From assembly GCA_014193115.1 (NCBI GenBank), contig BJHQ01000010.1:62001-126000 (forward strand): a DNA stretch of 64,000 nucleotides, read 5' to 3'. The DNA comes from Planctomycetota bacterium (lineage in GTDB: Bacteria; Planctomycetota; UBA11346). Positions 1 to 9,473 of this stretch are shown here, piece by piece. Each line of letters begins with the position of its first letter. Position 1 is the stretch's first letter. The notes beneath the pieces are model-generated. The model was not told the DNA's origin. It searched no databases and saw only the letters and a program-made list of their open reading frames with translations. Both the position numbers and the translations under genes were made by a program.

Positions 1-2
1 TG

Positions 3-398
3 ACTGCGCTGGGTCGGCGCGACCGGATCTGGAAGCGCCTGGAGCGCTACCGCGAATTCGCCAAACTCGGCCTGTTCACGACGCCCGAAACCGCCGGGGC
101 AACGCGCAGCGATTGCCATGCCTGGAGTGCACATCCGCGCCTGGATGTCGTGCGACTGATCGTGGGTCTGGAACCGGTCGGGCCAGGTGCGACGGCGGTG
201 CGGCTGGATCCCGACCTTGGGCCGCTGATGCGGATCGAAACCGGCCTGCCGTTGCCGGCGGGGATGGTGCGCTGCCGCATCGAACGCGCAGGAAACGCGC
301 TCCGCGTCGATCTCGACACGCCGGTGCCCTGCCATCTGAACGATGGCCGCGTGCTGGCCGCCGGCCGGCATCAGGTGGAGCTCAACCACCGACCCTGA
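3..398 (+). CDS. C-terminal part of a GH78-type (alpha-L-rhamnosidase-like) protein, cut by window start
   Basis: The reading frame is open from the first bases to a TGA at 396-398, giving about 131 residues of a protein that starts outside the window. The segment RSDCHAWSAHP near residue 42 is the pattern seen in the late catalytic (alpha/alpha)6-barrel of GH78 alpha-L-rhamnosidases and related six-hairpin enzymes, and it is followed by a beta-rich C-terminal domain as in that family. Such enzymes release terminal L-rhamnose from glycans. Without the N-terminal half, the catalytic acids and any signal peptide cannot be checked, so a non-rhamnosidase relative is possible. Confidence 0.6.
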   Translation, partial: TALGRRDRIWKRLERYREFAKLGLFTTPETAGATRSDCHAWSAHPRLDVVRLIVGLEPVGPGATAVRLDPDLGPLMRIETGLPLPAGMVRCRIERAGNALRVDLDTPVPCHLNDGRVLAAGRHQVELNHRP

Positions 399-433
399 AG
401 TTGCCACTGTCGGCGGTGGCCGACGCCTGCGGC

Positions 434-1339
434 TCAACCCGGTGGCCGACTGCGGCTACGCCAGGCCGAAGGAGTCTCGCCAAAGCGGAGGCGGAATCGC
501 CGACCGAAGGCGACCGGATTGCCGTAGCCGGCCTGCCGCGCCACCTCGGTCAGGCTCAGATCCGAGCGCAGCAGCAGTTTACAGGCATAGTGCATGCGCA
601 GATCGTCCAGGAAGTCGCGCGGGGTACGGCCGCGACGGTCGTGGTATTGCTCGGTGAGATAGGGACGGCTCAGCCCGGCTGCACGGGCCATGCCGGCCAC
701 GGTAGGCCGCGCATCGAGATGCTCCCGGGCCCAGGTCTCGGCTCGTTCGATAGGATCGTTGGCCACCGTGTGGGCGCCGGACACCGTCCGCACCAGGCGG
801 ACGAGAAAGCCGGCCAACACGGCGTTGGCCTCCAGCCGGTCGAGCTGCGACCGCCACCACGTGGCGGTCATGATTTCCATGGCCTGGCCGCAGTCCTCGG
901 CCAACTCGGCTGGGATGCGGCTGGGCAGATCGACGCCCCAGACTTTCTTCGGCAGCGGTTGCAGCGGTCGCGGATCGTTCGGAACCATCCGGCAGAGGAA
1001 AGGGCAATGGCGCGGCCGATGGCAGACGTCGAAGTCGATCTGCCTCCAGGCGCTGCGACCCATGGCCTGGACCTGCGTGCGGGTGCCGGGCAGAAGCAAC
1101 AGACCTTCACCAGCCCGGCAGCGGAAGGTGCCAGCGTCGTTGCGCACCTCATGCTGGCCTTCGCGCACGAACCACAGGCGGTAACCGGCCAGTTCGACTC
1201 CGGCCCTGGGCGCCTGACCTGAACGGTCACCGTCCAGGATGAACGGCTGATAGGGCCCGGTCAGGGCAAAATGCAGCGGCTCAGAGCCAGGGACGCTCTG
1301 GTCTTCCGGCCACCTGACATCCGATCGGATTTCCGCCAT
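434..1339 (-). CDS. AraC-family transcriptional regulator
   Basis: A 301-residue protein with an N-terminal sugar-sensing cupin-like half (GEGLLLLPGTRTQV) and a C-terminal double helix-turn-helix at about residues 205-295. The second HTH carries the typical LSLTEVARQAGYGNPVAFGRRFR motif pattern. I chose the ATG at 1339 (MAEIRSDV) because the longer frame upstream runs through the divergent gene's leader and start. It is transcribed away from the gene at 1407 across a promoter segment that recurs at 5236-5310. It probably controls the divergent carbohydrate genes and itself; the inducer is unknown. Confidence 0.88.
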   Translation of the reverse strand: MAEIRSDVRWPEDQSVPGSEPLHFALTGPYQPFILDGDRSGQAPRAGVELAGYRLWFVREGQHEVRNDAGTFRCRAGEGLLLLPGTRTQVQAMGRSAWRQIDFDVCHRPRHCPFLCRMVPNDPRPLQPLPKKVWGVDLPSRIPAELAEDCGQAMEIMTATWWRSQLDRLEANAVLAGFLVRLVRTVSGAHTVANDPIERAETWAREHLDARPTVAGMARAAGLSRPYLTEQYHDRRGRTPRDFLDDLRMHYACKLLLRSDLSLTEVARQAGYGNPVAFGRRFRLRFGETPSAWRSRSRPPG

Positions 1340-1385
1340 CGCCTGTAGTATGTTTGGTCCAGGATCTCCGACAATCGAAGCCGCC
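1311..1385. promoter_or_regulatory. Divergent promoter segment, copy 1 of a duplicated 75-bp region
   Basis: This segment spans the AraC start codon (1337-1339) and the start of the leader of the gene at 1407. It matches 5236-5310 at 70 of 75 positions, and the similarity continues weakly about 12 bases to the left. Conservation outside the divergent coding regions suggests it holds the promoters and regulator-binding sites. No clear -35/-10 pair could be assigned by eye. Confidence 0.6.
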
Positions 1386-1406
1386 CCCTCCCCCAAGGAG
1401 CCCACC

Positions 1407-2045
1407 ATGAGCGCAGTCGCCTCCGCGAAGAAGCACACGATCAAGGTCGTGATCACGGGCGCGAAGAACACGAACGCCACCGGGGCCGTGATTCGGCACA
1501 TGGCCTTTGAGCACGCCGCCGAAATCTGGACACCTTCAACCAACTTTTCGTCGATTCAGGGCAAGGACCAGTGGTTCTATCGCAATCGACGTGCGGATGG
1601 AACCTTCATCGACATGATGTACCCCACCGATTTTAAGAGAAAAGGTCTCCAATGGCATGGCGAGGACGGAAGCGTCATCCGGCCTGATTCCTTCGGAGTT
1701 CCCGTCCGGGACGACGTGGTGCGAAGCTGGAAGGCGCCCCGCGATGGCACAGTCCGCATCCAGGGGGGCGGCATGTGGGCGAACCAGGAGGTTTATTGGA
1801 ATCCATCGCTCTGGTATGTCGATTCGGAAAACCCCGGCCCGAACCAGGACTTGCCGCCTGAGGACATTTCCCCAACAGACACCTTGAATGTCTGCATCAT
1901 TCACAACGAACAGCAGATTTGGTCAATCCCTCTCCAGCATCGTCAGAAACTCAAACCCGTTGACCTGCTGCTGTCGGTCAAACGTGGCGATCAACTGCAC
2001 TTCATCGTCACCAGTCGACAGAAATCAGATGCGGTGAAGCCATGA
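1407..2045 (+). CDS. Hypothetical beta-sandwich (carbohydrate-binding-like) protein
   Basis: A 212-residue protein starting at an ATG with a good ribosome binding site (AAGGAG, six bases upstream). The central stretch VRSWKAPRDGTVRIQGG followed by beta-rich sequence resembles the non-catalytic jelly-roll modules found in many bacterial glycan-degrading proteins, where aromatic residues around a W-T/K-AP-DG-TVRI pattern form the core. No signal peptide or catalytic motif is visible. Its stop overlaps a possible ATG (ATGA) and the GH36-like gene starts 59 bases later, so the two are probably one operon. The function is unproven; a binding or accessory role is inferred from context. Confidence 0.6.
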   Translation: MSAVASAKKHTIKVVITGAKNTNATGAVIRHMAFEHAAEIWTPSTNFSSIQGKDQWFYRNRRADGTFIDMMYPTDFKRKGLQWHGEDGSVIRPDSFGVPVRDDVVRSWKAPRDGTVRIQGGGMWANQEVYWNPSLWYVDSENPGPNQDLPPEDISPTDTLNVCIIHNEQQIWSIPLQHRQKLKPVDLLLSVKRGDQLHFIVTSRQKSDAVKP

Positions 2046-2104
2046 CTTCCCGGCCTGAGCGACCCGGTCACGATCAGAACCCCTCAATAACGAGAGGGAA
2101 ATCA

Positions 2105-4384
2105 ATGCGCCACTACCACACGTCCATCAGATATGGTCTCAGGATGGCCGCACGCGCTGCGGCCCTGCTGATCATGTGCGCGGGGGCGGCCCGTGCTGCC
2201 GAACCCGAGGGAATGGTCAAGGAGGCCGAATCCGCAGTGCTGCTCGGTTCGCGTCCCTACGACGATCCCGGAGCTTCCGGCGGCAAGGCGGTGGGATGGA
2301 TGGGATCGGTGCGTTTTGACCATGCACCGGCCGCCAATTGTCTGCGCCTGAGGTATGCCTGGAAGGAACCGGTTATGGCCTTCATCACCGTGAATGACGG
2401 CCCACCCAGGACTGTCCCCATGATGGGTGGCAAGAAGATCTCTGGAACGTATATTGAACACACGATTTGGATCGACATCCCCGCAAATGCCACGGTGACG
2501 ATTGCAGGCGCGTTCAACTTCGACAGCCTCACCTTCGTCACTGCCCCATCGCCAGCCAAGATTCCCCCCATTGAAGTACCAATGCCCCTTCCGGCTTCGG
2601 CACCTCGTTGGGATGTGTCGAGCGATGACACCATGGCCACCGTTGCAGTCTATGAGGGCAGGCCCTGCCTCGTCAGTCTCAAAAACAGCAAACAACAGTG
2701 GGAATGGATCCGCAAAGTGCGGCCCATGCCTGTTCCGGATACGGTGGTTGTCGAAGATCGCGATACCCCTGTCACCTGGACCTATCGCGATGCCGCCCGC
2801 GACGAGGCCGCCGGTACCCTGACCCTGCGTTTTACTTCCGAACAACCAGCACTGGAATTGCATTCTCGTTGGCGGGCGCGGCCCGGTCCTGGTCCTATTG
2901 AACACCTGCCGACGCTGATCAACCGGGACACGAAGAAGATCGTCCTGTCGGGCACCGGATTGCTGGCAGCCGATCTTGATCTCGCCGCCGATCAGCCGCT
3001 GAAACCAGTGCGCATGTCAGCTCCTTCGCGAGTCGGCTGGTATGGCGACAAATCGGAAGGCCTGCCCCTGCCCTATGAAATTCTCCAGGTGGGGTCAACG
3101 CATGGATTGTATCTGGCCTACGACTTCGATTTCGGCATGGGCGTAACCAACGTAGAAACCAAGGACCGGCGCCAGGCTCTTCACCGTTTCGCCGTTAGCG
3201 GCGGTGGGATTGTGCCGTCTGATTCCCATCCCAATTGGGGAAAAACGGTGGCGGTCATCACCTTGGATCCAGGCCAGGAGCTGGTCGGACCCGGCATGCA
3301 CCACCTTGCCTACGCCGGCGACGAGGACGACGGAGCCAATCGCTTCAAGCGCTGGTTTTGGAAGTATGAAATCCCGGCCAGCCTGCGCGATGATCCCCAG
3401 GAACCGCCCATCTCCATCTGCTACCTGCCGGCGCGGGACGGGAATCCAGATTATCTGATCGACAAGGTCAAGACCGAGAACTTTGCCAGCTGGGGAGTCG
3501 GGGCCTTCAAGACCGACCTCTGGCATATGAAGACCGGCCACGCCAAGAGTGTCGAACTTGCCCAGGCCTGCCATGCCCAAGGGCTCAAGTTGATTCTCTA
3601 CTTCGGAGCCAACTGGGGCGGAGGTGGGAATGTCAAAGCCCAGTGGGAGAAGTCGCACTATGATTTCGCACGCGGCGACGGTGCTGTTTATACCCCGGGC
3701 GACTACCATGCAGCCAGAGGTTTCTACCGATTCCTCGATGACATGATCGCCGTGGGAAAAGGAAAATGGCGATATGAGAACTGCAGCAACGGCGGCAATC
3801 TCCGCTCCTTGGACATGTTCCGGCGCATGACGTGGATGACCCACAGCGATGGCCAGGGGGTCGGTTTCTACTTCAGCCATATCAACGACTGGTCCTACAT
3901 GCTCCATCCCATCCAGATCAAGTGCGACATGCTGGTGGGACCGGGCGAGGGGCTGCTTCCCGACCAACCGGGCGAGGTCTCTGATTTCCGGGCCTTCCTC
4001 CTGGGATCTATCCTCACTGGCGATCCGGCTCTGTGGCAACCGACCTTCAAGGAACGTTTCAAAGAAATCTGCAAACTCTATAACACCCGTCAGCGAGCCA
4101 TCCTGCGCGGGGCCGATGTTTACCACATCCAGCCCAAGGCGCCCTGGTTGGGCATCCAGTATGACAACCCGACCATCAGTAAGGGTTCGGTGCTGTTATG
4201 GCAAAACGGTGGACCCGCCAGTCAAACCATCAAACTCAAGGGTCTGGACCGTTCCCGCACTTACACCCTCGCGTTTCAGGATGATTCCAGCCAAAACGCC
4301 AAGTTGGTGGGGGCGCAGCTTATGGACGATGGCGTGACAGTGAAGTTTGGGGTCAACAAGTCCGAGATCATCTGGATCGAATGA
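2105..4384 (+). CDS. Secreted GH36-like glycoside hydrolase (alpha-galactosidase clan GH-D type)
   Basis: A 759-residue protein. I chose the ATG at 2105 because it follows a purine-rich GAGGGA site and opens a signal peptide (hydrophobic AAALLIMCAGAARA). The N-terminal half is beta-rich. The C-terminal half holds a TIM-barrel-like region with AFKTDLWH, whose Asp471 matches the K-x-D nucleophile position of GH36/GH27, and ENCSNGGNLRSLDM, whose Asp570 matches the C-x-GG-R-x-D acid/base position. A C-terminal beta domain follows. It likely acts outside the cytoplasm on alpha-galactosides or related sugars. The sequence is divergent, so the substrate is uncertain. Confidence 0.72.
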   Translation: MRHYHTSIRYGLRMAARAAALLIMCAGAARAAEPEGMVKEAESAVLLGSRPYDDPGASGGKAVGWMGSVRFDHAPAANCLRLRYAWKEPVMAFITVNDGPPRTVPMMGGKKISGTYIEHTIWIDIPANATVTIAGAFNFDSLTFVTAPSPAKIPPIEVPMPLPASAPRWDVSSDDTMATVAVYEGRPCLVSLKNSKQQWEWIRKVRPMPVPDTVVVEDRDTPVTWTYRDAARDEAAGTLTLRFTSEQPALELHSRWRARPGPGPIEHLPTLINRDTKKIVLSGTGLLAADLDLAADQPLKPVRMSAPSRVGWYGDKSEGLPLPYEILQVGSTHGLYLAYDFDFGMGVTNVETKDRRQALHRFAVSGGGIVPSDSHPNWGKTVAVITLDPGQELVGPGMHHLAYAGDEDDGANRFKRWFWKYEIPASLRDDPQEPPISICYLPARDGNPDYLIDKVKTENFASWGVGAFKTDLWHMKTGHAKSVELAQACHAQGLKLILYFGANWGGGGNVKAQWEKSHYDFARGDGAVYTPGDYHAARGFYRFLDDMIAVGKGKWRYENCSNGGNLRSLDMFRRMTWMTHSDGQGVGFYFSHINDWSYMLHPIQIKCDMLVGPGEGLLPDQPGEVSDFRAFLLGSILTGDPALWQPTFKERFKEICKLYNTRQRAILRGADVYHIQPKAPWLGIQYDNPTISKGSVLLWQNGGPASQTIKLKGLDRSRTYTLAFQDDSSQNAKLVGAQLMDDGVTVKFGVNKSEIIWIE

Positions 4385-4455
4385 ACGCAATCTTCTCGAA
4401 AACGTGCCATTCTGCATCACCCTGAATCAACTCAATCCTGAATCCGGAGCCACCC

Positions 4456-4770
4456 ATGCCCAAGATTCTGCTCGTCTTCCTGATCGTCCTCGCTCTCGGT
4501 GGTTTCGTAGCCCTCCTGCTGCCGGGAGCCTCCGCCCAGACCGATGACCAGACCATCCGCGTGGTGCGCAACATCGGCGGGCGGGCGGGATTCCGCCAGC
4601 ATTGGGAATTGCGGTCAACTGCCTTCGCCCAGGCTAATCCCGGCTGGAAAATGGAACTGCTAGACCTGGGCGACCATGATGCTTCGGCCTATTACAAGAC
4701 CCGCATCGTCGCCAATGATCTGCCAGAAGTCCTGATGACCTGCAACACGGTACGCTCCCTGGCCGATGGG
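4456..4770 (+). pseudogene. Truncated sugar ABC transporter substrate-binding protein (N-terminus only)
   Basis: About 105 residues of an extracellular solute-binding protein remain. A signal peptide (hydrophobic core LLVFLIVLALGGFVALLL) is followed by a beta-strand and helix pattern and NDLPEVLMTCNTVRSLADGG, which matches the DVxxTW...FLADxG region of family 1 sugar-binding proteins. Homology stops near 4770, where the sequence passes directly into the C-terminal part of an ABC ATPase. Roughly three quarters of the protein is missing, so it cannot bind substrate. The breakpoint is placed by loss of similarity and may be off by tens of bases. Confidence 0.75.
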
Positions 4771-5136
4771 GGGCGGTGGCGGCTCCGTGCTGCGCCTGCC
4801 TGGATTCCCGCAACCGCAGCCTCTGCCGCAGACCCCGGTGCTGTCCAACTGGCATGAACGCGAGGTGGTGCTGGGCCTGCGGCCCGAGCACCTGTCACCG
4901 GCCTGGCCCGGCGAGGCGCCGACCGCCAGTCTGACCATCACCCTGATCCAAACATGGGCGACCACCAATACATCTACCTGGCCCTGCCCGGGATGGCGTC
5001 GCCCCTGGTGATGAAGCACCATAGGCCCTTCAACGTCGAGGCCGGACAGGCCCTGGCGGTGTGTCTGGACACTGCCAGGGCGCAGTTCTTCGCCGGACCA
5101 GAGGAGACTGCCGTCTACCTTGTCCTGCCACGATAA
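4771..5136 (+). pseudogene. C-terminal remnant of a MalK/UgpC-type sugar ABC transporter ATPase, frameshifted
   Basis: The frame around 4850 reads REVVLGLRPEHLSP, the start of the regulatory TOBE region that ends MalK/UgpC/MsmK ATPases. Near 4945-4955 the reading frame must shift by one base to continue with MGDHQYIYLALPG and end at a TGA at 5134-5136 in the expected VxLD...FF pattern. The nucleotide-binding domain (Walker A, signature, Walker B) is absent. With the binding-protein fragment just before it, this is the scar of a deletion that removed the permeases and most of two other genes. Confidence 0.75.
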
Positions 5137-5226
5137 TCGCAGCCGGACGTACCTGGTTCTTCGATCCTGTCCCCGACCCGCCAACCGCGTCGCTCCGGCT
5201 CATCGCTGGCTCCCTCACCGGTTCGG

Positions 5227-5310
5227 TCGTCCGACCACCTGACATCCGATCGGATTTCCGCCATCGCCTGCGGTATGTTTTGTCCGGAATCTCCGACAAT
5301 CGAAGCCGCC
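5227..5310. promoter_or_regulatory. Divergent promoter segment copy 2, with remnant AraC 5' end
   Basis: Positions 5236-5310 repeat 1311-1385 with five differences. On the minus strand the copy still encodes the first codons of the AraC gene (MAEIRSDVRW from 5264) before diverging into unrelated sequence, so the regulator at this copy has been lost. On the plus strand it leads into the gene at 5334, just as copy 1 leads into 1407. The AraC protein encoded at 434-1339 may therefore act at both places. Confidence 0.65.
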
Positions 5311-5333
5311 ACCTTCATTCCCAGGAGCCCACC

Positions 5334-6398
5334 ATGAGCGAGGCCGCCTCCACCTGGCACCGCAACTCCACCGACTGGCTGCATGACGCCGGTTGGGGCG
5401 TGTGCTGCCACTTCTGCTTCCATTCACCGGCGCAGATGTCTGCCGGCGACTGGAACCGGCTGGTGGACGCCTTCGATGTGGAGGGACTGGTACGGCAACT
5501 GGTGGCGGTGGGTGCGCCTTATCTGATGTTCACCATCGGCCAGGGTTCAGGACATTACTGCGCGCCCAATCCTACCTATGACCGCTGGGCCGGCCTGAAT
5601 CCCAGCAAGTGCTCGCGCCGCAATCTGATCAGCGACTTGGCGGATGCCCTGGCTCCGCATGGTATCCGACTGATCGTCTATGCCCCTGCCGACGGTTCCT
5701 GGGCCGACCACGAGGCACGAAAAGGATTAGGACTGGCCCGGCACTGGAGCGACGGAGTGAAACGTCCGTGGCCCGATTACCGCCTGCCAGAGTTTCAGTC
5801 GCGCTGGGAGGACATCTGCCGCGACTGGTCGCTGCGCTTTGGCCACCGGGTCCATGGCTGGATCATCGATGGAGCCTATCACCGCAAAGAACGCTATCCC
5901 GACGACCAGCCGCCCAACCTGCGCACCTATGCCCAGGCCCTGCGCAGCGGCAATCCCGAGGCCATCATCTCCTTCAACTCGGGGGCCAATGCCTTTGTGG
6001 TCGCGTATTCACCCTACGAAGACTTCACCAGCGGCGAACTGGTAGGCAATCTGCCAGTCGGTGAAGCGGCGTTCTACCGCCCCTTTTGTGAAGATAAACT
6101 ACCCGAGTCCCACTACGGGCCACTGCAACGCTCCATCGACGGCGAGCAGATGCATCTGTGGAACTTCCTGGGTTCGGAATGGGGTCTGGGTGGCCCACGC
6201 CTGCCCACTCAACTGGTGGCGGGTTGGACGGAATATGTCGTGAGCCAGCACGCAGTCGTAAGTTGGGATGCGCCGTTCGGACCAAACGGAATCATCCCGG
6301 CGCCCATCGTCGAGCAGTTACAGGCCATCGGCCAGGCGGCTGCCCGCGCTCGGGACAGCAGGGCCGGGATTCAGGCCATACGGACATCAGTGGTCTGA
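5334..6398 (+). CDS. GH29-related (alpha-L-fucosidase-like) cytoplasmic protein
   Basis: A 354-residue protein starting at an ATG behind CAGGAG. The N-terminal segment WLHDAGWGVCCHFCFHS is the typical opening of fucosidase-like TIM barrels. GWIIDGAYH near residue 180 carries an Asp at the position of the GH29 nucleophile. No signal peptide is present, and the C-terminal beta-sandwich of classical GH29 enzymes is missing, which makes it one of the short fucosidase-like proteins of unproven activity. It is transcribed from promoter copy 2 and precedes a full-size GH29 enzyme, so both likely serve one substrate. Confidence 0.7.
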   Translation: MSEAASTWHRNSTDWLHDAGWGVCCHFCFHSPAQMSAGDWNRLVDAFDVEGLVRQLVAVGAPYLMFTIGQGSGHYCAPNPTYDRWAGLNPSKCSRRNLISDLADALAPHGIRLIVYAPADGSWADHEARKGLGLARHWSDGVKRPWPDYRLPEFQSRWEDICRDWSLRFGHRVHGWIIDGAYHRKERYPDDQPPNLRTYAQALRSGNPEAIISFNSGANAFVVAYSPYEDFTSGELVGNLPVGEAAFYRPFCEDKLPESHYGPLQRSIDGEQMHLWNFLGSEWGLGGPRLPTQLVAGWTEYVVSQHAVVSWDAPFGPNGIIPAPIVEQLQAIGQAAARARDSRAGIQAIRTSVV

Positions 6399-6572
6399 GG
6401 TGGCCAGCATGTCGTTGCTGGCATTTATCTACAGAAGACCGTACACGCTGACGCATCGGAACGATTCACGTACAGGGGCAATTCCGCATCCTGCCCTTGA
6501 GACCTGGGAATCGGATCAATTCAGAGAAAGCACATGCACACCCTTTTCATCCCCTCCAGGTGGAGAACCCTC

Positions 6573-9167
6573 ATGATCAAGAACTTCAATCGCATCAACT
6601 ATCGTCTCATAATGGCGGTACCCATTTTCGCTACGTCTGTGATCCTGGGTGCGCTATTCGTCCTGAGTCTGACCTTGGGAACAGCTGGCCTGTCCGCCGG
6701 AGAACCGACCCTGTCGGATTCGTCAAAACTGGCCACGCCGACCCCAGCCCAACTCGCCTGGGCCGATCTGGAATTCGGCATGATGGTCCACATGAGTCCG
6801 CCTAACGACAACGCGCGGATTGACATCGACACGGATGGCTTGGCCGAGTGCGCATCGTTGATGGGGGCGCGTTACCTGTTGGTGGTGGCCAAACACAACA
6901 ACGGGTATCTCTGGTGGGTCTCCAAGACCAAGGCCCGCATCGGCGTCCAGCACAATAAGCAGAATCAACAACCCATGCGCGACATTCTTGGCGAACTGGC
7001 CGCAGCAGCGCGCAAACGCGGTCTGGGTCTGGGTATCTACAATGTGCCCGCCGACTGGGGCGATGGGATCGGCGACGGCGGATTGTGTAGCGACCCGGTC
7101 AAGCAGGAAGCCTTCCGCAAGGATTACATCGAGCAGGTTCGGGAGCTGTGCACCAACTACGGACCGCTGGTCGAGTATTGGTTCGATGGCGGTATCAAAG
7201 CCGATTTCCTTGATCGCGTGAATGTCATCCTGAAAGAATTGCAGCCGAATGTGAACTCGTTCAATGGTGCCTATAATCCGATCCGCTGGGTGGGGAACGA
7301 GGATGGAACCATCCCCCTACCGCACTGGTATGCAAAGGCGAACGGCGAATATTGGCGGTATAACGGTTGGCAGCAAAATCCGCGTGGATCCCACTTTTCC
7401 TTTGTCGAATGCGACACACCCGGCGCCGGCGGAAACAACTGGCTCGGCGGTTTGACTCGGTCGGTGGATGACCTGATGGATATCTACTACAAGTCTGTCG
7501 GACGAGGCGCCCAATTGGTGGTCAACGTCTCGCCTCCGGCCAAGCCCAGCATGGAGCGCTGCGCCGCCTTCGGCCAGGCGATCAAAGATGCCGTGGGTTA
7601 TCCCCTGGCCACAACGAAGGGCGTCGGCGATAGCGTTGAACTGGACCTAGGCCAGACCTCCGAGATTGATCATGTCATCGTCCAAGAGGACCTGAGTCTG
7701 GGGCAGCGCATCCTGAAACACAGAATTGAGGGTTTCGTTGCTGGAACCTGGAAGGAACTGGCCGCAAGTGAGAACCTGGGCACCAAGCGCATCTACAAAA
7801 TCGCGCCCATCATCGTGAGCAAGGTACGGGTGGTGGTGACAGAGCGTCTGGCCACTCCGCAGATCCGTTCGCTCTCAGTGACCCGCACTGGCATCAAAGC
7901 CATGGACAAGGCGCCACCTGCATCGCCAGGTCAACTGGCCGGAACCATGGTGGACGGCCACACCATCAGACTGACCTGGACCAGACCTAACGAAGTCCCG
8001 GCCAGCGGCATCACCCGCTACACCGTCTATCGCGGTGAGACCCGCATCGGCCAAAGCGCGGCCACAGAGTACACGGATCGGGGCTTGGATGAACAGACCG
8101 CATACAGTTACACCGTGACCACGATCAGCGGTTGCGGACTCGAAAGTACCCGCACTGCGCCCTGCACCATGACCACTCCCCAAGACACCGTGCCACCGGT
8201 CCTCCTGAGCATGAAACAGACCGACGCCACGCATCTGGTGGTGCAGTTCAGTGAACCCGTGGATGAAGTCTCTGCGACCAAAATCGGCAACTACCGTCTG
8301 GACCCAGTCGCCAGGGTCATCGCTGCGACCCGAGGTGCCGACTTGGCCTCGGTGGTCCTCACCACCAGTCCACTGAAAGAACTCACCACGTACACATTGA
8401 CCGTGGACGCCGTGCGGGATTTGGCCAAGGCGCCGATGAGCGTGGTCGCTGGGAGCAAAACCACCCTGCGCTGCGCCAACGACCTCCTGTTGTATTGTCC
8501 GCTGACCGAAGGTACGGGCGACCAGGCGCAGGAACTGGTCAATGACAAGAAGATAAAGATCACCGGAACGGTCACCTGGGGCCAGGATACGATGAAGGCC
8601 CTGGTCTTTGATGGCAAGACGACCGCCGTGGATTTGGGTTTAGCTCCGGGCTACGACTCGTTCACCATCGCTGTGTGGATAAAACCTGACCGGAGTGGTC
8701 AACAAACCTCTGGGCCCGGAAGTTACCGGGAAGCCATTTTCTCGCGTGATCGCCAAGGGATCAGGGACTACCAGTTCAATCTCGGACTCAACACCTATGC
8801 CTCGCCATGCTTCAACATGACGCCCGAACCCGGACGACAGATGGTCGAATCGGTGTCCCTCCTCAAGGCTGCCACCTTGCCAGCGGCCACCTGGACGCAC
8901 CTCGCCGTCACCCGCGATGCAGGCACTGGCGTCTTCACACTTTATGTGAACGGGGAGCGGCCGCCGCAGCATGCCCAAGCGAAAAATCCCGATATCGCCC
9001 ACCCCTACAATCCGGTTGCCAACCTGTTGTTGGGGGCACAGATGCACAAGGATCTCACAGATCTGGTGCCGAGCTTCATGGGCAGCCTGCGCGATGTGCG
9101 CCTGTATGCTCGCGCCCTGACCGAGACTGAAATCACTGAACTGGTTCGCAGCGCTCTAGCCCCGTAG
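6573..9167 (+). CDS. Secreted multidomain GH29 alpha-L-fucosidase with FN3 and LamG-like modules
   Basis: An 864-residue protein. The ATG at 6573 follows GGTGGAG and begins a signal peptide or anchor (VPIFATSVILGALFVLSLTLG); an ATG at 6534 is an alternative. Residues of about 50-330 form the GH29 barrel: WADLEFGMMVHMSP, VVAKHNNGYLWW and VEYWFDGG with Asp205 at the nucleophile position. A discoidin-like beta domain follows (about 350-440), then a fibronectin type III module (about 450-545), a second beta domain (about 550-640), and a C-terminal concanavalin-like LamG module (about 645-860). It probably removes L-fucose from complex glycans outside the cell. Confidence 0.85.
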   Translation: MIKNFNRINYRLIMAVPIFATSVILGALFVLSLTLGTAGLSAGEPTLSDSSKLATPTPAQLAWADLEFGMMVHMSPPNDNARIDIDTDGLAECASLMGARYLLVVAKHNNGYLWWVSKTKARIGVQHNKQNQQPMRDILGELAAAARKRGLGLGIYNVPADWGDGIGDGGLCSDPVKQEAFRKDYIEQVRELCTNYGPLVEYWFDGGIKADFLDRVNVILKELQPNVNSFNGAYNPIRWVGNEDGTIPLPHWYAKANGEYWRYNGWQQNPRGSHFSFVECDTPGAGGNNWLGGLTRSVDDLMDIYYKSVGRGAQLVVNVSPPAKPSMERCAAFGQAIKDAVGYPLATTKGVGDSVELDLGQTSEIDHVIVQEDLSLGQRILKHRIEGFVAGTWKELAASENLGTKRIYKIAPIIVSKVRVVVTERLATPQIRSLSVTRTGIKAMDKAPPASPGQLAGTMVDGHTIRLTWTRPNEVPASGITRYTVYRGETRIGQSAATEYTDRGLDEQTAYSYTVTTISGCGLESTRTAPCTMTTPQDTVPPVLLSMKQTDATHLVVQFSEPVDEVSATKIGNYRLDPVARVIAATRGADLASVVLTTSPLKELTTYTLTVDAVRDLAKAPMSVVAGSKTTLRCANDLLLYCPLTEGTGDQAQELVNDKKIKITGTVTWGQDTMKALVFDGKTTAVDLGLAPGYDSFTIAVWIKPDRSGQQTSGPGSYREAIFSRDRQGIRDYQFNLGLNTYASPCFNMTPEPGRQMVESVSLLKAATLPAATWTHLAVTRDAGTGVFTLYVNGERPPQHAQAKNPDIAHPYNPVANLLLGAQMHKDLTDLVPSFMGSLRDVRLYARALTETEITELVRSALAP

Positions 9168-9473
9168 ACGCTCTCCATGCCATTATGAGCGACGACTCGT
9201 GCCGGAAATCATCGCTCTTTCGCTGACGTTCCCGACCGTCCACAAAACGGCCTCAGGTCGTCTGGCACCACCCGATCTATCACAGCAGTCGAGCAGCCCG
9301 CTCCGGGTAACCGTGGTCGAGCTGATGCTGCCGCGACAGGCGGGGCCACCTGAATGGCCAGCCGGGTCGCTGGCGACCCGGCTCTTGGTACCCGCCAGAT
9401 CTGACCCATGCCACACCCAGCGAATTCCCTCATTCCAGGTCGGATCCCGCCAATCCGACAAATCAAACTATTT
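9168..9473. other. Intergenic stretch, no gene seen
   Basis: The stretch holds only shadow frames in several phases and no recognisable motif. It separates the fucosidase from a tRNA gene pointing toward it. A weak inverted repeat around GAGCGA...TCGCTC (9187-9220) could act as a transcription end but lacks a T run. Confidence 0.5.
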
